From the NCBI RefSeq assembly GCF_052065835.1, contig NZ_JBQHTG010000002.1, forward strand, positions 62,001 to 126,000: a DNA stretch of 64,000 bases, read 5' to 3'. The DNA comes from Laedolimicola sp934402125 (GTDB taxonomy: Bacteria; Bacillota; Clostridia; Lachnospirales; Lachnospiraceae). A program made the translations under genes and the position numbers. Of this stretch, positions 18,985 through 27,823 are shown in pieces. Positions within the stretch are counted from its first letter, which is position 1, and each line of letters starts with the position of its first letter. Under the pieces are notes generated by a model, which was not told the DNA's origin, made no database searches, and was given only the letters and a program-made list of their open reading frames with translations.

Positions 18985-20871
18985 ATGGCAAACTTAAATA
19001 CGAGACAGATTAAATGTTTGGAACTCTTATTGAATGAACAGGATTTTCGTTCCGCAAAATATCTGGCGGAAAAACTTCAGGTGTCGGATAAAACAATTTT
19101 ACAGGACATTAAGGCGATTCAGGAATACCTGGATCCTTTTCACGTGACTTTGATTCGAAAGACGGGAAGCGGGATCTATCTTCCGGAAAAGGTCAGGGGA
19201 AATCAGGGGATTTTGAATGGCCTTCGAAACTGTGAAGATACAGAAGGGCCGGTTCCGGCGGAGTTCCGAAGAAAAGAAATGATCAAGCGCCTTCTTCTGA
19301 TGGACGAAAGCAGCCTGTCCATTCAGAAGCTTTCGGATGAATTTTATGTGAGCCGGGCCAGTATCGTGAACGATTTTAAAGCGGTGGAAAACTGGGTGGC
19401 AGATTATGGCCTGGAACTGGTCAGCAGCCGGAAGGGCAGAAGCCTGACGGGGTCGGAAAAAGGAGTCCGTCACGCTGTTGCAGCCTGGGTGAGGGAAAAC
19501 GATCCGTCGAAAAATACAGAGCTTACCCCGGGTGAATACATGCAGTCGGGGGAAGAAGGAACCCGCTTTATTCATACGGGCTTCTTTACAGAGGAAGAAG
19601 TAGCTCTGTCGGGAGAAGTGATGCAATATCTGGAGCAGCAATGCGGTCATGCGGTTACGGAACCATATTACAGCTATCTCAGGGATCACATTCTGATTTG
19701 CGCATCCAGGACCCGCAGAGGACATTTTATCGAATGGGACGAACAGAGATTTTTGAAAATTCAGCCGGCGCTTATGAAGCTGGCCAGAGAGTTACTGGAA
19801 ATTATCCGTCGGCACTGGCAGGTAGAAGAACGGGAAAGCTGTTATCTGTACCGGTATCTGGTGTCTTCCGACGTTTTGCCCGGAAAACAGGAAAGCTTGG
19901 GAAAACCTCTGCAGCTTTGCATGGAGGAAACCGATATGGCGCCGGTTCTGGTAAAGGAACTGAGCAAATATATGTTAAAAGCGCTGAGAATTACAGTGGA
20001 ACCGGATTCCCGACTGCTGGAAGGCCTGGTTCAGCATATGCGTCCTTTGTTGAACCGGGTAAAATATGATATTCGGATTCAGAGCCGGATTCTGGAAGAT
20101 ATGGAAGAAAATTACGGCGAGCTCCTGGGGCTGTGTCAGGCAGTTCTCTGGTGTATCTGTAAAAAATACGGAATAAAAGAAATCAGTATAAAAGAGGTTT
20201 CTTATATTGCGATTTATTATCAGGTCATGCTGGAAGAAAAGCGCATGGAGAAAAAGATTCTGGTGGTTTCCAACAGTGGCTTCGGAACGACCCAGCTTCT
20301 GGTGACAAAGCTGCATCAGTATTTCCCGACCTATCAAATTGTGGACGTGGTATCTATGATTCAACTAGAAAAGCTGCAGCAGATGGAAGAACTGGATTTT
20401 ATTATCTCAACCGTACCGTTGAAGAATGTTACATTTCCATGCATCCAGGTATCCGGCGTTCTGTCGGACGCGGATATCCGGAATATTCAGGACACGATTG
20501 CAGCCAGCTGGCTGGAGTCGGATTTTTCGCTGGAACGGCTGGAAAAGCAGTTTGATGAAGGAAAGTTTGAATTGTATACCGTGGATCAGGTGAAAGATAA
20601 TTTTTTCCGGGGGAATATGCCTTATCAGGGAAAACGTCTGTCATGGGGACATTGTCTGCAGGTTGCTATGGGTATCAACGCGGACGAGAGAACCTATGTA
20701 TATCGGAGAGAAAATGAAACAGAGATCTGGCACCTGGCCAGCTATGCCCGTACCTATGACGGGCTGCTGGAGCAGCTGGCAGAGTCCTATCAGATTCTCT
20801 GCAGTTCAAAAGGTCGTGAAAGAGTGGAAAAATGCTATCAGACGGAGGATTTGCGCCAGATATTTCTTTGA
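18985..20871 (+). CDS. PRD-domain transcription regulator (MtlR/BglG-activator type)
   Basis: A 628-residue PTS-responsive activator. In order: two helix-turn-helix domains (~5-60 and ~95-155), PRD1 (~200-300, candidate phospho-His H235 in YLRDHILIC), PRD2 (~315-420, candidate H351 in GLVQHMRPLL), an EIIB-like domain (~423-505) and a C-terminal region without a clear EIIA active-site motif. In the EIIB-like loop (VVSNSGFGTTQLL) serine stands where the phosphorylated cysteine is normally found. It most likely controls the adjacent divergently bounded PTS operon, sensing phosphorylation by HPr and the PTS enzymes. Confidence 0.88.
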   Translation: MANLNTRQIKCLELLLNEQDFRSAKYLAEKLQVSDKTILQDIKAIQEYLDPFHVTLIRKTGSGIYLPEKVRGNQGILNGLRNCEDTEGPVPAEFRRKEMIKRLLLMDESSLSIQKLSDEFYVSRASIVNDFKAVENWVADYGLELVSSRKGRSLTGSEKGVRHAVAAWVRENDPSKNTELTPGEYMQSGEEGTRFIHTGFFTEEEVALSGEVMQYLEQQCGHAVTEPYYSYLRDHILICASRTRRGHFIEWDEQRFLKIQPALMKLARELLEIIRRHWQVEERESCYLYRYLVSSDVLPGKQESLGKPLQLCMEETDMAPVLVKELSKYMLKALRITVEPDSRLLEGLVQHMRPLLNRVKYDIRIQSRILEDMEENYGELLGLCQAVLWCICKKYGIKEISIKEVSYIAIYYQVMLEEKRMEKKILVVSNSGFGTTQLLVTKLHQYFPTYQIVDVVSMIQLEKLQQMEELDFIISTVPLKNVTFPCIQVSGVLSDADIRNIQDTIAASWLESDFSLERLEKQFDEGKFELYTVDQVKDNFFRGNMPYQGKRLSWGHCLQVAMGINADERTYVYRRENETEIWHLASYARTYDGLLEQLAESYQILCSSKGRERVEKCYQTEDLRQIFL

Positions 20872-20874
20872 ATT

Positions 20875-21636
20875 TTACAACATGGTTCCGCCGGAACAGT
20901 CAAGAATAGCGCCGATGATTTGGCGGGAACGGGGAGAGCAGAGGAAGGCTGCTATGTTTCCTATGTCTTCTGGAGTTGCCCAGCCAATTCGCAGTTCCTT
21001 TTCTTTGGCTTTACATTTGGGGGAATCCGGATCCTGATAGTAATTGCTGAGTACATAACCCGGAACAATGGCATTAACAAAGATACCGTCATCAATGAGA
21101 TCATTTGCCATACGCTGTGTCATGGTTGCAATAGCTCCCTTGGCAGTGGCGTATGGTATTTTGTTGTGGCTGGTGCTGTGAAACGCTGCCTTGGCAGAGA
21201 TATTTACAATATGTCCGCCATGGCCGGAGCGTTTGCATTCCCGTACAAAAGCCTGAGACACGGTAAATACCTGAGTAAGACAACCGTCCATGCAGGTCTG
21301 CCACTGGGAAAGGGAAAGCTGTTCCAGGGGAATGTTTTTTGGATCTCCACCGGCAGCATTGTTGACGAGAATATCCAAGGTGGGGAAAAAGGAAAGCGCT
21401 TCCCGGTAAAAGCGTTCGATCTCGTCTGAAAGGGTAAGATCAGCATGAATCGCCTTCACCTGAACGCCATACTGTTCTGTGAGATCCCGGGTAAATGCCA
21501 GGGCTCCTTCGGTATCGGAGCGGTAGGCCAGTGCCAGGTGTACGCCTTCTGAAGCCAGAATCCGGGCAATCCCGGCTCCAATCCCTTTGGTTCCGCCTGT
21601 AATTACTGCAATTTTATCTCTGATCTGCAAATCCAT
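20875..21636 (-). CDS. Short-chain dehydrogenase/reductase
   Basis: A 253-residue NAD(P)-dependent SDR. The cofactor motif TGGTKGIG (~14-21), NNAAGG (~92-97), active-site Ser in NISAKAA and the Tyr-Lys pair in YATAKGA are all present; length is standard for the classical group. The C-terminal ILDCSGGTML is typical of FabG-like members. It converges on the regulator (3-bp gap) and is divergent from the PTS operon, so it probably oxidises or reduces an intermediate of the same sugar pathway. Its ribosome site is AAAGGAGC. Confidence 0.92.
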   Translation of the reverse strand: MDLQIRDKIAVITGGTKGIGAGIARILASEGVHLALAYRSDTEGALAFTRDLTEQYGVQVKAIHADLTLSDEIERFYREALSFFPTLDILVNNAAGGDPKNIPLEQLSLSQWQTCMDGCLTQVFTVSQAFVRECKRSGHGGHIVNISAKAAFHSTSHNKIPYATAKGAIATMTQRMANDLIDDGIFVNAIVPGYVLSNYYQDPDSPKCKAKEKELRIGWATPEDIGNIAAFLCSPRSRQIIGAILDCSGGTML

Positions 21637-21667
21637 GTTTATAAGCTCCTTTCAAAAAATTAAACTC

Positions 21668-21696
21668 ATTATAAATCATATATATTACACCTGCAA
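21668..21696 (-). promoter_or_regulatory. Promoter of the SDR gene
   Basis: On the minus strand, TTGCAG (21696-21691), a 17-nt spacer and TATAAT (21673-21668). Confidence 0.7.
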
Positions 21697-21763
21697 GAGC
21701 TGTTCGTTAAAGTGCATAAAATATGAAAAGAATAACTGTGAATCATAGTCAACACGCATAATA

Positions 21764-21783
21764 CTTCCGCATCGATACGGAAG
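21764..21783. promoter_or_regulatory. Near-perfect 20-bp palindrome, candidate operator of the PTS operon
   Basis: CTTCCGCATCGATACGGAAG is symmetric at 18 of 20 positions and lies 12 bp upstream of the operon's -35 box, the usual place for an activator site. A partial resemblance to a catabolite-responsive element (GGAAGCGTTTTGG) overlaps its right half. Confidence 0.55.
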
Positions 21784-21795
21784 CGTTTTGGTATT

Positions 21796-21824
21796 TTGTG
21801 ATGGAAAGTAACGTGCTATAGTAT
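21796..21824 (+). promoter_or_regulatory. Weak promoter of the PTS operon
   Basis: TTGTGA (21796-21801), a 17-nt spacer and TAGTAT (21819-21824). The poor consensus fits an activator-dependent promoter. Confidence 0.5.
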
Positions 21825-21910
21825 AGTTAACGTCAGGGAAAGCCAGAGAGCGGAACTGACATAAGGTGCAAAAAGATGTAATGACAGAAACAGAAAGGAG
21901 ATACATCAAA

Positions 21911-22951
21911 ATGAAGGTTGTGGCGATTACAGGCGAGCGTCAGGTTGAGGTACGTGAAGTAAAGAAACCTGCGCTTGGAAAAAATCAGATTTTAATGAAG
22001 GTGAACGGATGCGCACTCTGCACTTGGGAGCAGCGTATGTATTCCGGAGTTATCAAGTATATTACACCGCCTTTTGTTGGCGGACATGAGGTTGCAGGTG
22101 AAATTGCAGAGCTTGGAGAGGGCGTAGATCCGAAGGCATATCCGATTGGAAAGAAGATTGTAGCAAATCTGATTAAGAAGCCCTGCGGAAAATGTTATTT
22201 CTGCCGTCATGGTATGGAGAACCTCTGCAAGATGGCAGATGATATTGATGACGGATATGAAATTCCGGGAACTGCAGGCCTGGGTGAATATATCAAGCTG
22301 AATCTGGATCAGGTATATTTCATGCCGGATGATATTCCCACAGAGAAGGCAGTATTTGCAGAACCGCTTGGCTGCGTTATCCAGAGTATCAACCAGACTA
22401 CGATCAATCTGGGCGATAATGTGGTGGTTATCGGCGGCGGTATCATGGGGCAGCTCCATGTGATGTGCGCAAAGGCAAGAGGCGCTTATGTAATTATGAG
22501 CGAGATTGATCCGGAGAGAAGAAAGCTTGCAGAGGAGCTGGGCTGCGATTTGACCTTCAACCCCATGGAGGAAGACGCGGTACAGTTTGTAAAGGATCAC
22601 ACCGATGGAATGGGAGCGGAAGCGGTATTCAACACTACAGCAGTGGCAGCTGTTGCAGAGCAGGCTATTAAAATGACTGCTCCGGGAGGAACCGTTGTAA
22701 TGTACAGTTCCGTTCATGCCGGTAAAGAGGTTCCGCTGGATGTAGGATACGTTCACAGCAAGGGCGTAAGAATCACAGGAACCAAGAGCCCCAGCGTCCG
22801 CTCTTTTACAGAATCTGTAAATTGTCTGAGAAAGGGTATTATCGACCCGTCCAGACTGGTCAGTGGCGTATTTACACCGGAGCAGTGTAAGGAAGCATTT
22901 GAAACAGCGCTCCGTCCGGATACCTTCCGTTGCATCATTGAGTATAAGTAA
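21911..22951 (+). CDS. Zinc-dependent medium-chain dehydrogenase
   Basis: A 346-residue sorbitol/threonine-dehydrogenase-like enzyme, expected to oxidise a secondary alcohol of a sugar or polyol with NAD(P). Structural-zinc cysteines are C92, C95, C98 and C106 (C-x2-C-x2-C-x7-C); catalytic-zinc candidates are C34 or C37 and H59-E60 (GGHEVAGE). The Rossmann motif is VVVIGGGIMGQ. The ATG at 21911 has AAAGGAGA upstream; an in-frame ATG at 21866 has none. It is the first gene of the PTS operon. Confidence 0.9.
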   Translation: MKVVAITGERQVEVREVKKPALGKNQILMKVNGCALCTWEQRMYSGVIKYITPPFVGGHEVAGEIAELGEGVDPKAYPIGKKIVANLIKKPCGKCYFCRHGMENLCKMADDIDDGYEIPGTAGLGEYIKLNLDQVYFMPDDIPTEKAVFAEPLGCVIQSINQTTINLGDNVVVIGGGIMGQLHVMCAKARGAYVIMSEIDPERRKLAEELGCDLTFNPMEEDAVQFVKDHTDGMGAEAVFNTTAVAAVAEQAIKMTAPGGTVVMYSSVHAGKEVPLDVGYVHSKGVRITGTKSPSVRSFTESVNCLRKGIIDPSRLVSGVFTPEQCKEAFETALRPDTFRCIIEYK

Positions 22952-22995
22952 GAAAATACAGGACAGATATTCAGAAATAAGGAGGAAAACATCAT

Positions 22996-23823
22996 ATGTT
23001 AGCAAATATCAGAGACATCTTAACCAGAGCGAAAGCAGAAAATTACTGTGTTCCGGCACTTGGAATCGGCAATGAAATCAACTTTATGGCATGCCTTGAG
23101 GCGGCGGAGGAGAAGCGCTCCCCGGTTATCATGCTCTTTATGTATGGAAAAAATGATATTATGCGGTTTGGAAAATGGGCGCGCGAGCAGGCAGCACAGG
23201 CCAGTGTTCCGGTATCAATTATCCTGGATCACGGCGCAGAGTATGAGCATGCTATCTGGGCGATTCACGCAGGTTTTACAGACATTATGGTAGACCGATC
23301 CAAGCTCCCGTTTGAGGAAAACGCGGCGCAGGTAAAGGAACTGACCAGAATCGCACATGCATGCGGTATGGGCGTTGAGGCAGAACTGGGACATGTGGCA
23401 ATGGGAGACGAAAGCGTATTTACCCGTCCGGATGAGGCAAAGAGATTTGTGGAGGAGACAGGCGTAGACGCACTGGCAGTAGCAATAGGAACAGCCCATG
23501 GCGCGTATAAGGATACGCCGCAGCTGCAGTTTGAACTCCTGGAAGAGCTTCGTGATGCCGTACCGGTACCCCTGGTTCTTCACGGCGGATCCGGCACAGG
23601 CGACGAGAATCTGAAAAAGGCCTGCAGTATGGGAATTAATAAGCTGAATGTTGCGTATGAGCTGTATACAGGAGCAATTGACAGCTATAAGAATTATAAG
23701 GAATCACTTCCGGAAAACTTCAGAAGCTGGGCGCCGTATGATCTGTATGAGAAGCTGGGAGCCGGAGCAAAGGCAGTGGCAGAGCACCATATGGATTTAT
23801 GCGGATCCACAGGAAAGGCATAA
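22996..23823 (+). CDS. Class II (zinc) aldolase, FBA/tagatose-bisphosphate type
   Basis: A 275-residue class II aldolase that would split a ketose phosphate into two three-carbon (or similar) units. Catalytic and zinc residues are visible: D78-H79 (IILDHGAEYE), E128/E130 (VEAELGH), H168 (GTAHG) and H196 (LHGGSG), with the phosphate-binding loop HGGSGTG. It lies between the dehydrogenase and EIIB, which places it in catabolism of the imported sugar. The substrate is not decided by sequence alone. Confidence 0.92.
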   Translation: MLANIRDILTRAKAENYCVPALGIGNEINFMACLEAAEEKRSPVIMLFMYGKNDIMRFGKWAREQAAQASVPVSIILDHGAEYEHAIWAIHAGFTDIMVDRSKLPFEENAAQVKELTRIAHACGMGVEAELGHVAMGDESVFTRPDEAKRFVEETGVDALAVAIGTAHGAYKDTPQLQFELLEELRDAVPVPLVLHGGSGTGDENLKKACSMGINKLNVAYELYTGAIDSYKNYKESLPENFRSWAPYDLYEKLGAGAKAVAEHHMDLCGSTGKA

Positions 23824-23838
23824 GAAAGGAGGAAAAAT

Positions 23839-24330
23839 ATGAGAAACGTTGTCCTGGCAAGAATCGATGAAAGATTACTCCACGGACAAGTCTGTACCAA
23901 GTGGATGCAGGCGACCCATGCAAACGTAATCGTGCTTGCAGACGATGATCTGGTAAATGATAAATTTACCTGTAAGATTTTCATGGGAATGAAGCCGGCA
24001 GGAACGGAACTGCAGATTTTAACGGTGGATCAGGCGATTGCGTATCTGAAGGAAGAGTCGCCGGAAAATGAGAAGGTAATGCTTCTTACGAAATGTGCCC
24101 AGAGTTTTCTGCGCATGAATGAAGCGGGAGTCGTATATGACAGAATCATCTGCGGCTCTGCGGCAGTCAGCGGAAATAAATATGGAAAACGGAAGAAGCT
24201 GATTCGGGATCTGTTCGCAAGTGACAGCGAGAAGGATGCTATGCGGGCGCTGATCGGCAGGGGAGTGACAATGGTATACCAGCTGGCTATTGATAATGCG
24301 CCGGTAGACCTGGAAAAATTACTGAAGTGA
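23839..24330 (+). CDS. PTS mannose/sorbose-family EIIB
   Basis: A 163-residue cytoplasmic EIIB of the mannose-fructose-sorbose family with phosphorylation site H15 in ARIDERLLHGQV. It passes phosphate from EIIA (27823-28239) to the incoming sugar at EIIC/EIID. Confidence 0.95.
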   Translation: MRNVVLARIDERLLHGQVCTKWMQATHANVIVLADDDLVNDKFTCKIFMGMKPAGTELQILTVDQAIAYLKEESPENEKVMLLTKCAQSFLRMNEAGVVYDRIICGSAAVSGNKYGKRKKLIRDLFASDSEKDAMRALIGRGVTMVYQLAIDNAPVDLEKLLK

Positions 24331-24370
24331 AAAAAACAGGATATGTAATGTTACAAGGAGGGTACAAGTT

Positions 24371-25108
24371 ATGACACTATTTCAGGCATTTCTGTGCGGT
24401 GTGATTTACTGGATAGGCAACAATTCATTCGCACGGGGCTACTTTGTATTCAGCAAACCATTGGTTGCAGGCTTCCTGGTAGGCTTGGTGTTCGGAAAAC
24501 CGCTGGAAGGAGCTATGATTGGCGCACAGATTAACATGATTTATCTGGGATGGATTGGAGCCGGCGGAGCTTCACCGGCAGACCCCTGCGCGGCAGGCGT
24601 TTTGAGTACTGCATTTGTTCTGGCAACAGGGCTTGATATGGATGCGGCCCTGGTTCTGGCAGTTCCGGTTGGACTGGTAGCTATCGCGCTGTATACCATG
24701 CTGATGACAGTTCTGGCTGCATGCGGACATTTGGCTCAGAAATTTATCGACGACGGAAAAATTAATTCTCTGTGGATTCCGGCATGGCTGCTTCCGCTGA
24801 TTATTACCTTTATCGGATATGGCATTCCCTGTATGCTTTGCGCATATTTTGGTTCCGATCTGGTTTACGCGCTGGCAGATGTGCTGAACGGCAAGATTCT
24901 GACCGTCGTATCACTTATCGGCGGCATGCTTCCGGCAGTTGGTATTGCAATCAACCTTTCCTTCATCTTCAAGGATGAGGCACGTATCTGGCTTCTGGTA
25001 GGCTTTATTGCAGCAGCGTACTTAAGCCTGGGGCTGATTCCGATTGCGATGATTGGTTTTGTAGGCGCGGTTCTTTATTTCTATCGCACGAAGACGGAGG
25101 TGGCATAA
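24371..25108 (+). CDS. PTS mannose/sorbose-family EIIC
   Basis: A 245-residue membrane component with about seven hydrophobic helices and the family motif GAQINMIYLGWIGAGGASPADP near residues 55-75. EIIC and EIID together form the translocation unit. The stop is followed directly by the EIID start. Confidence 0.95.
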   Translation: MTLFQAFLCGVIYWIGNNSFARGYFVFSKPLVAGFLVGLVFGKPLEGAMIGAQINMIYLGWIGAGGASPADPCAAGVLSTAFVLATGLDMDAALVLAVPVGLVAIALYTMLMTVLAACGHLAQKFIDDGKINSLWIPAWLLPLIITFIGYGIPCMLCAYFGSDLVYALADVLNGKILTVVSLIGGMLPAVGIAINLSFIFKDEARIWLLVGFIAAAYLSLGLIPIAMIGFVGAVLYFYRTKTEVA

Positions 25109-25933
25109 ATGGCTGAGGTAGTAAAGGTTTCAAAAAGCGCACAGAAAAAGTCCATTTTAAACTGGTTTTTATCCTGTGCTGTAGGCGGCAACTATGAGTT
25201 TATGCATGGCGTTGGATTTATGTACTCTATGGTTCCGGTTGTAAAGGAATTGTATCCGAATGATGTTGAGAAGCAGAAAGAGACCCTGACCCGTCATCTG
25301 ACCTTCTTAAATACAGAGCCGGAGGTAGGTACGGTTATTCATGGCGTAACAATTGCGATGGAGGAGCAGGTGGCAGCGGGAGCAGACTGCGACGCTGACC
25401 AGATTGTAGGCCTGAAATCTGCGTTGATGGGACCGTTGGCAGGTATTGGTGATTCCCTGATTCAGGGTATTATCATTCCGATTGTCCTGGCCCTGTGTAT
25501 TGACCTGACCAACAACGGACTGGTTCTTGGACCGATTATTTACGCGGTTGCAATGTATGCCATTATGATTGGCTGCATGTGGGCATGCTTCAAACTTGGT
25601 TATAATAAGGGCGGTGACGCCATCGTTGATGTGATGGCAGCAGGAACCCTGGATAAGATCATGAATGCAGCCGGTATCGTAGGATGCTGCGTTATGGGTG
25701 GTCTGATTGTAAATTACGTCAATCTGCAGTGCGCGTTGAATTTTACCATCAGCGGTACAGAGTTCAATATTCAGACAGCTCTGTTTGACGCTATTTGCCC
25801 GAAGATTCTTCCTCTTCTGCTGACACTGGCCTGCGTAAAGGCACTGCGCAGTGGAAAGAAGTCCATTCACATTATTCTGGCAATGGTAGTATTTGCAATC
25901 ATTTTTGGCCTGCTTGGCGTATTCAGCGCGTAA
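25109..25933 (+). CDS. PTS mannose/sorbose-family EIID
   Basis: A 274-residue EIID with the conserved cytoplasmic start region (LNWFLSCAVGGNYEFMHGVG), FLNTEPEVGTVIHG and GPLAGIGDSLIQG motifs, and membrane helices in the C-terminal half. It begins on the base after the EIIC stop. Confidence 0.95.
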   Translation: MAEVVKVSKSAQKKSILNWFLSCAVGGNYEFMHGVGFMYSMVPVVKELYPNDVEKQKETLTRHLTFLNTEPEVGTVIHGVTIAMEEQVAAGADCDADQIVGLKSALMGPLAGIGDSLIQGIIIPIVLALCIDLTNNGLVLGPIIYAVAMYAIMIGCMWACFKLGYNKGGDAIVDVMAAGTLDKIMNAAGIVGCCVMGGLIVNYVNLQCALNFTISGTEFNIQTALFDAICPKILPLLLTLACVKALRSGKKSIHIILAMVVFAIIFGLLGVFSA

Positions 25934-25978
25934 GCCGGGTGTGGTTACCACAATCTGACGGATATGTGTGACGGAGAG

Positions 25979-26014
25979 ATGGCTGCCAGGGGGCATACTC
26001 CGGCAGCCATTTTT
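25979..26014 (+). terminator. Internal (likely partial) terminator after EIID
   Basis: ATGGCTGCC (25979-25987) pairs with GGCAGCCAT (26002-26010), followed by a short T run. Since EIIA lies downstream with no clear new promoter, this probably tunes expression down and does not end the operon. Confidence 0.7.
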
Positions 26015-26062
26015 GAAAATTGGCTGTAAAAGATGGTTTGAAAACGGAAACAGGAGGCGGGC

Positions 26063-26479
26063 ATGAATTTTCTGAAAAAGATGGGAGAGACATTGCTGAA
26101 ACCCCATTCGGACGTCGAACAGACAAAGACGGACGTCCGGGAAAAGTTCGATGAGGTAGATGAGGAAAAGGATCTCCAAAAGGGAATGTCATTGCTTTCC
26201 TTTTACCGGCAGCGCTGCATCCGCGGAAATATCAGAAGCTTTCAGATTTTCTTGGACGGCGGTATGGCAGCGAAAATTGATATGGAGAAGCAGTGTCATC
26301 TGCTTTGTGAGCCGGGATTTCATAAAATCTATATCAAACTGGACACCATGAAAAGCCAGATTTTAAATGTAAAGACAGAACCGGATACAAGGTACTTTTT
26401 TGAGATTGCCTGTACCATGGAAGAAGGTCTGATTCTGAGGCAGTTGGAATGGAAAAGCAGAGAGACAGAGGAGGCGTAA
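26063..26479 (+). CDS. Unknown 138-residue protein in the PTS operon
   Basis: I do not recognise the family. The N-terminal third is charged and helical (residues 1-45, DVEQTKTDVREKFDEVDEEK). The rest is beta-rich, with the pattern SFQIFLDGGMAAKIDM, LLCEPGFHKIYIKLD and TRYFFEIACTMEEGL, reminiscent of small beta-sandwich domains with an internal IDG-x-PG layout. There is no signal peptide or membrane helix, so it is likely cytoplasmic. ATG is preceded by CAGGAGGCGGG. It sits between EIID and the esterase and ends two bases before it. Confidence 0.75.
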   Translation: MNFLKKMGETLLKPHSDVEQTKTDVREKFDEVDEEKDLQKGMSLLSFYRQRCIRGNIRSFQIFLDGGMAAKIDMEKQCHLLCEPGFHKIYIKLDTMKSQILNVKTEPDTRYFFEIACTMEEGLILRQLEWKSRETEEA

Positions 26480-26481
26480 AC

Positions 26482-27378
26482 ATGGAACTTCGTTCAGAAA
26501 ATGAATGCTGGAGTATTCCGGCGCCTGATATGGAGCCCTCTTCTTTGACGGCAGAGGGCATGTTGGAACTGGAGGCGGATTTTTCCGGTGGTAAAATTGT
26601 AAAATACATTCGAGATGTGGAGTTCGCCTGTGTGGACGGCGTATCTTTGAAGCTGCAGTTGCTGCTTCCTTCCATGGCGTCGGAAGAGGAAAAGCGTCCT
26701 CTGATACTTTTTATTCGTGGTTCGGCGTGGCAGAAACAGAGTGTGGTTCCGGGAATTCCTCAGCTGGTGGAAATAGCGCGACGCGGTTTCCTCGTGGCCA
26801 GTGTAGAATATCGTCCTGCGCCGGGGTATCATTTCCCGGTACAGTCCGATGATGGCTGGAGAGCCCTGGAATTTCTTCTGGAACATGCGGATGAGCTGGG
26901 ATGGGATACAGGAAAGCTGGCAGCCTGGGGCAGCTCTTCTGGAGCCCATACGGCGCTTCTGATGGCGATGATGCCGGAATACCGGAAAAGGCAGCTGCGA
27001 ATCGGGGCAGTGGTGGATTATTACGGACCGGCATGGCTTCCCGCTATGATTGATTATCATGGGACTTCTACAAAACATCTGGACGAGCTTTTAGGCGTTC
27101 CGGTAAAGGAGCATCTGGAACTGGCAGAGAAAGCCAGTCCGGTCAGTTATCTGGATGGCGATGTTCCGGCGGTACTGCTGATGCATGGGGATAAGGATAA
27201 AAGCTGCAGCTTCGAGCAGAGTGTGATTCTCTACCGTAAGATGCGGGAGGCCGGAAAGGATGCAGTCATGTACAGGATGCACAATGCGGCTCACGGCGGT
27301 TCCCCTTTCTGGACGCCGGCGGTTATGGATATCGTGGAAGCGTTTCTGCGTGACAGACTGAACTGGAAAAAAGTGTAA
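26482..27378 (+). CDS. Alpha/beta-hydrolase, carbohydrate-esterase-like
   Basis: A 298-residue BD-FAE/acetyl-esterase-like hydrolase without a signal peptide. The nucleophile is in GSSSG (AAWGSSSGAHTALL, residue ~154), the acid in LLMHGDKDKSC and the histidine in HNAAHGGSPF; the usual HGGG oxyanion segment appears as FIRGSAWQK. Inside the PTS operon it probably removes an acyl group from the imported sugar phosphate or an intermediate, which is inference. The ATG at 26482 follows GAGGAGGCG; an upstream in-frame ATG at 26449 overlaps the previous gene. Confidence 0.85.
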   Translation: MELRSENECWSIPAPDMEPSSLTAEGMLELEADFSGGKIVKYIRDVEFACVDGVSLKLQLLLPSMASEEEKRPLILFIRGSAWQKQSVVPGIPQLVEIARRGFLVASVEYRPAPGYHFPVQSDDGWRALEFLLEHADELGWDTGKLAAWGSSSGAHTALLMAMMPEYRKRQLRIGAVVDYYGPAWLPAMIDYHGTSTKHLDELLGVPVKEHLELAEKASPVSYLDGDVPAVLLMHGDKDKSCSFEQSVILYRKMREAGKDAVMYRMHNAAHGGSPFWTPAVMDIVEAFLRDRLNWKKV

Positions 27379-27388
27379 GGAGAAGCCT

Positions 27389-27823
27389 ATGGAGAGAAAA
27401 AAGTTTCGGCCTTTCCAAAAATTGCGAAGCAGGAATCAGGAAGGCAATGTGCTGGGCTGGCAGTATGAGATGGTTTACCTCGGCGGAGATCCGCACAATC
27501 CGGAGCAGGCAATTGTTCATGTACGCGTATTGGAAAAGGCTATTGTGCTCCGGGCGGCTGACGGAAAAGAAGAAACTTTCTGCTCTGTGATGATTCCTTA
27601 CAGTCTGATAAAAGATATAAAAATTGTAGAACAGGAATCAGGCCGGGAAAGGGCGATTGGCGAAAAGGGAAAAATAGGTGACGTCTATGAGCAGGTGCTT
27701 CTGTCCTATCAGGACGGGGAAACACTTTGTACCCTGAAACTGCAGATGTCTATGGCTGCAGATATTTACCAGAATTCAAAATTATGCAAAAATATGCAGG
27801 AATATGTAAGGAGACATTTGTAA
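27389..27823 (+). CDS. Unknown 144-residue protein in the PTS operon
   Basis: I do not recognise the family. A basic N-terminus (MERKKFRPFQKLRSR) is followed by alternating strands (YEMVYLGG, AIVHVRVLEKAIVLRA, CSVMIPYSLIKDIKIVE, EQVLLSYQDGETLCTLKLQM) and a C-terminal helix (LCKNMQEYVRRHL), a layout like bacterial PH-type beta-barrel domains capped by a helix. No signal or membrane segment is present. The stop overlaps the EIIA start by one base (TAATG), so translation is coupled to EIIA. Confidence 0.75.
   Translation: MERKKFRPFQKLRSRNQEGNVLGWQYEMVYLGGDPHNPEQAIVHVRVLEKAIVLRAADGKEETFCSVMIPYSLIKDIKIVEQESGRERAIGEKGKIGDVYEQVLLSYQDGETLCTLKLQMSMAADIYQNSKLCKNMQEYVRRHL

Noticed and set aside
25940..25952. 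Short inverted repeat TGTGGTTACCACA after EIID
   Set aside because: Only five-base arms with no promoter or gene start nearby; expected by chance at this length.
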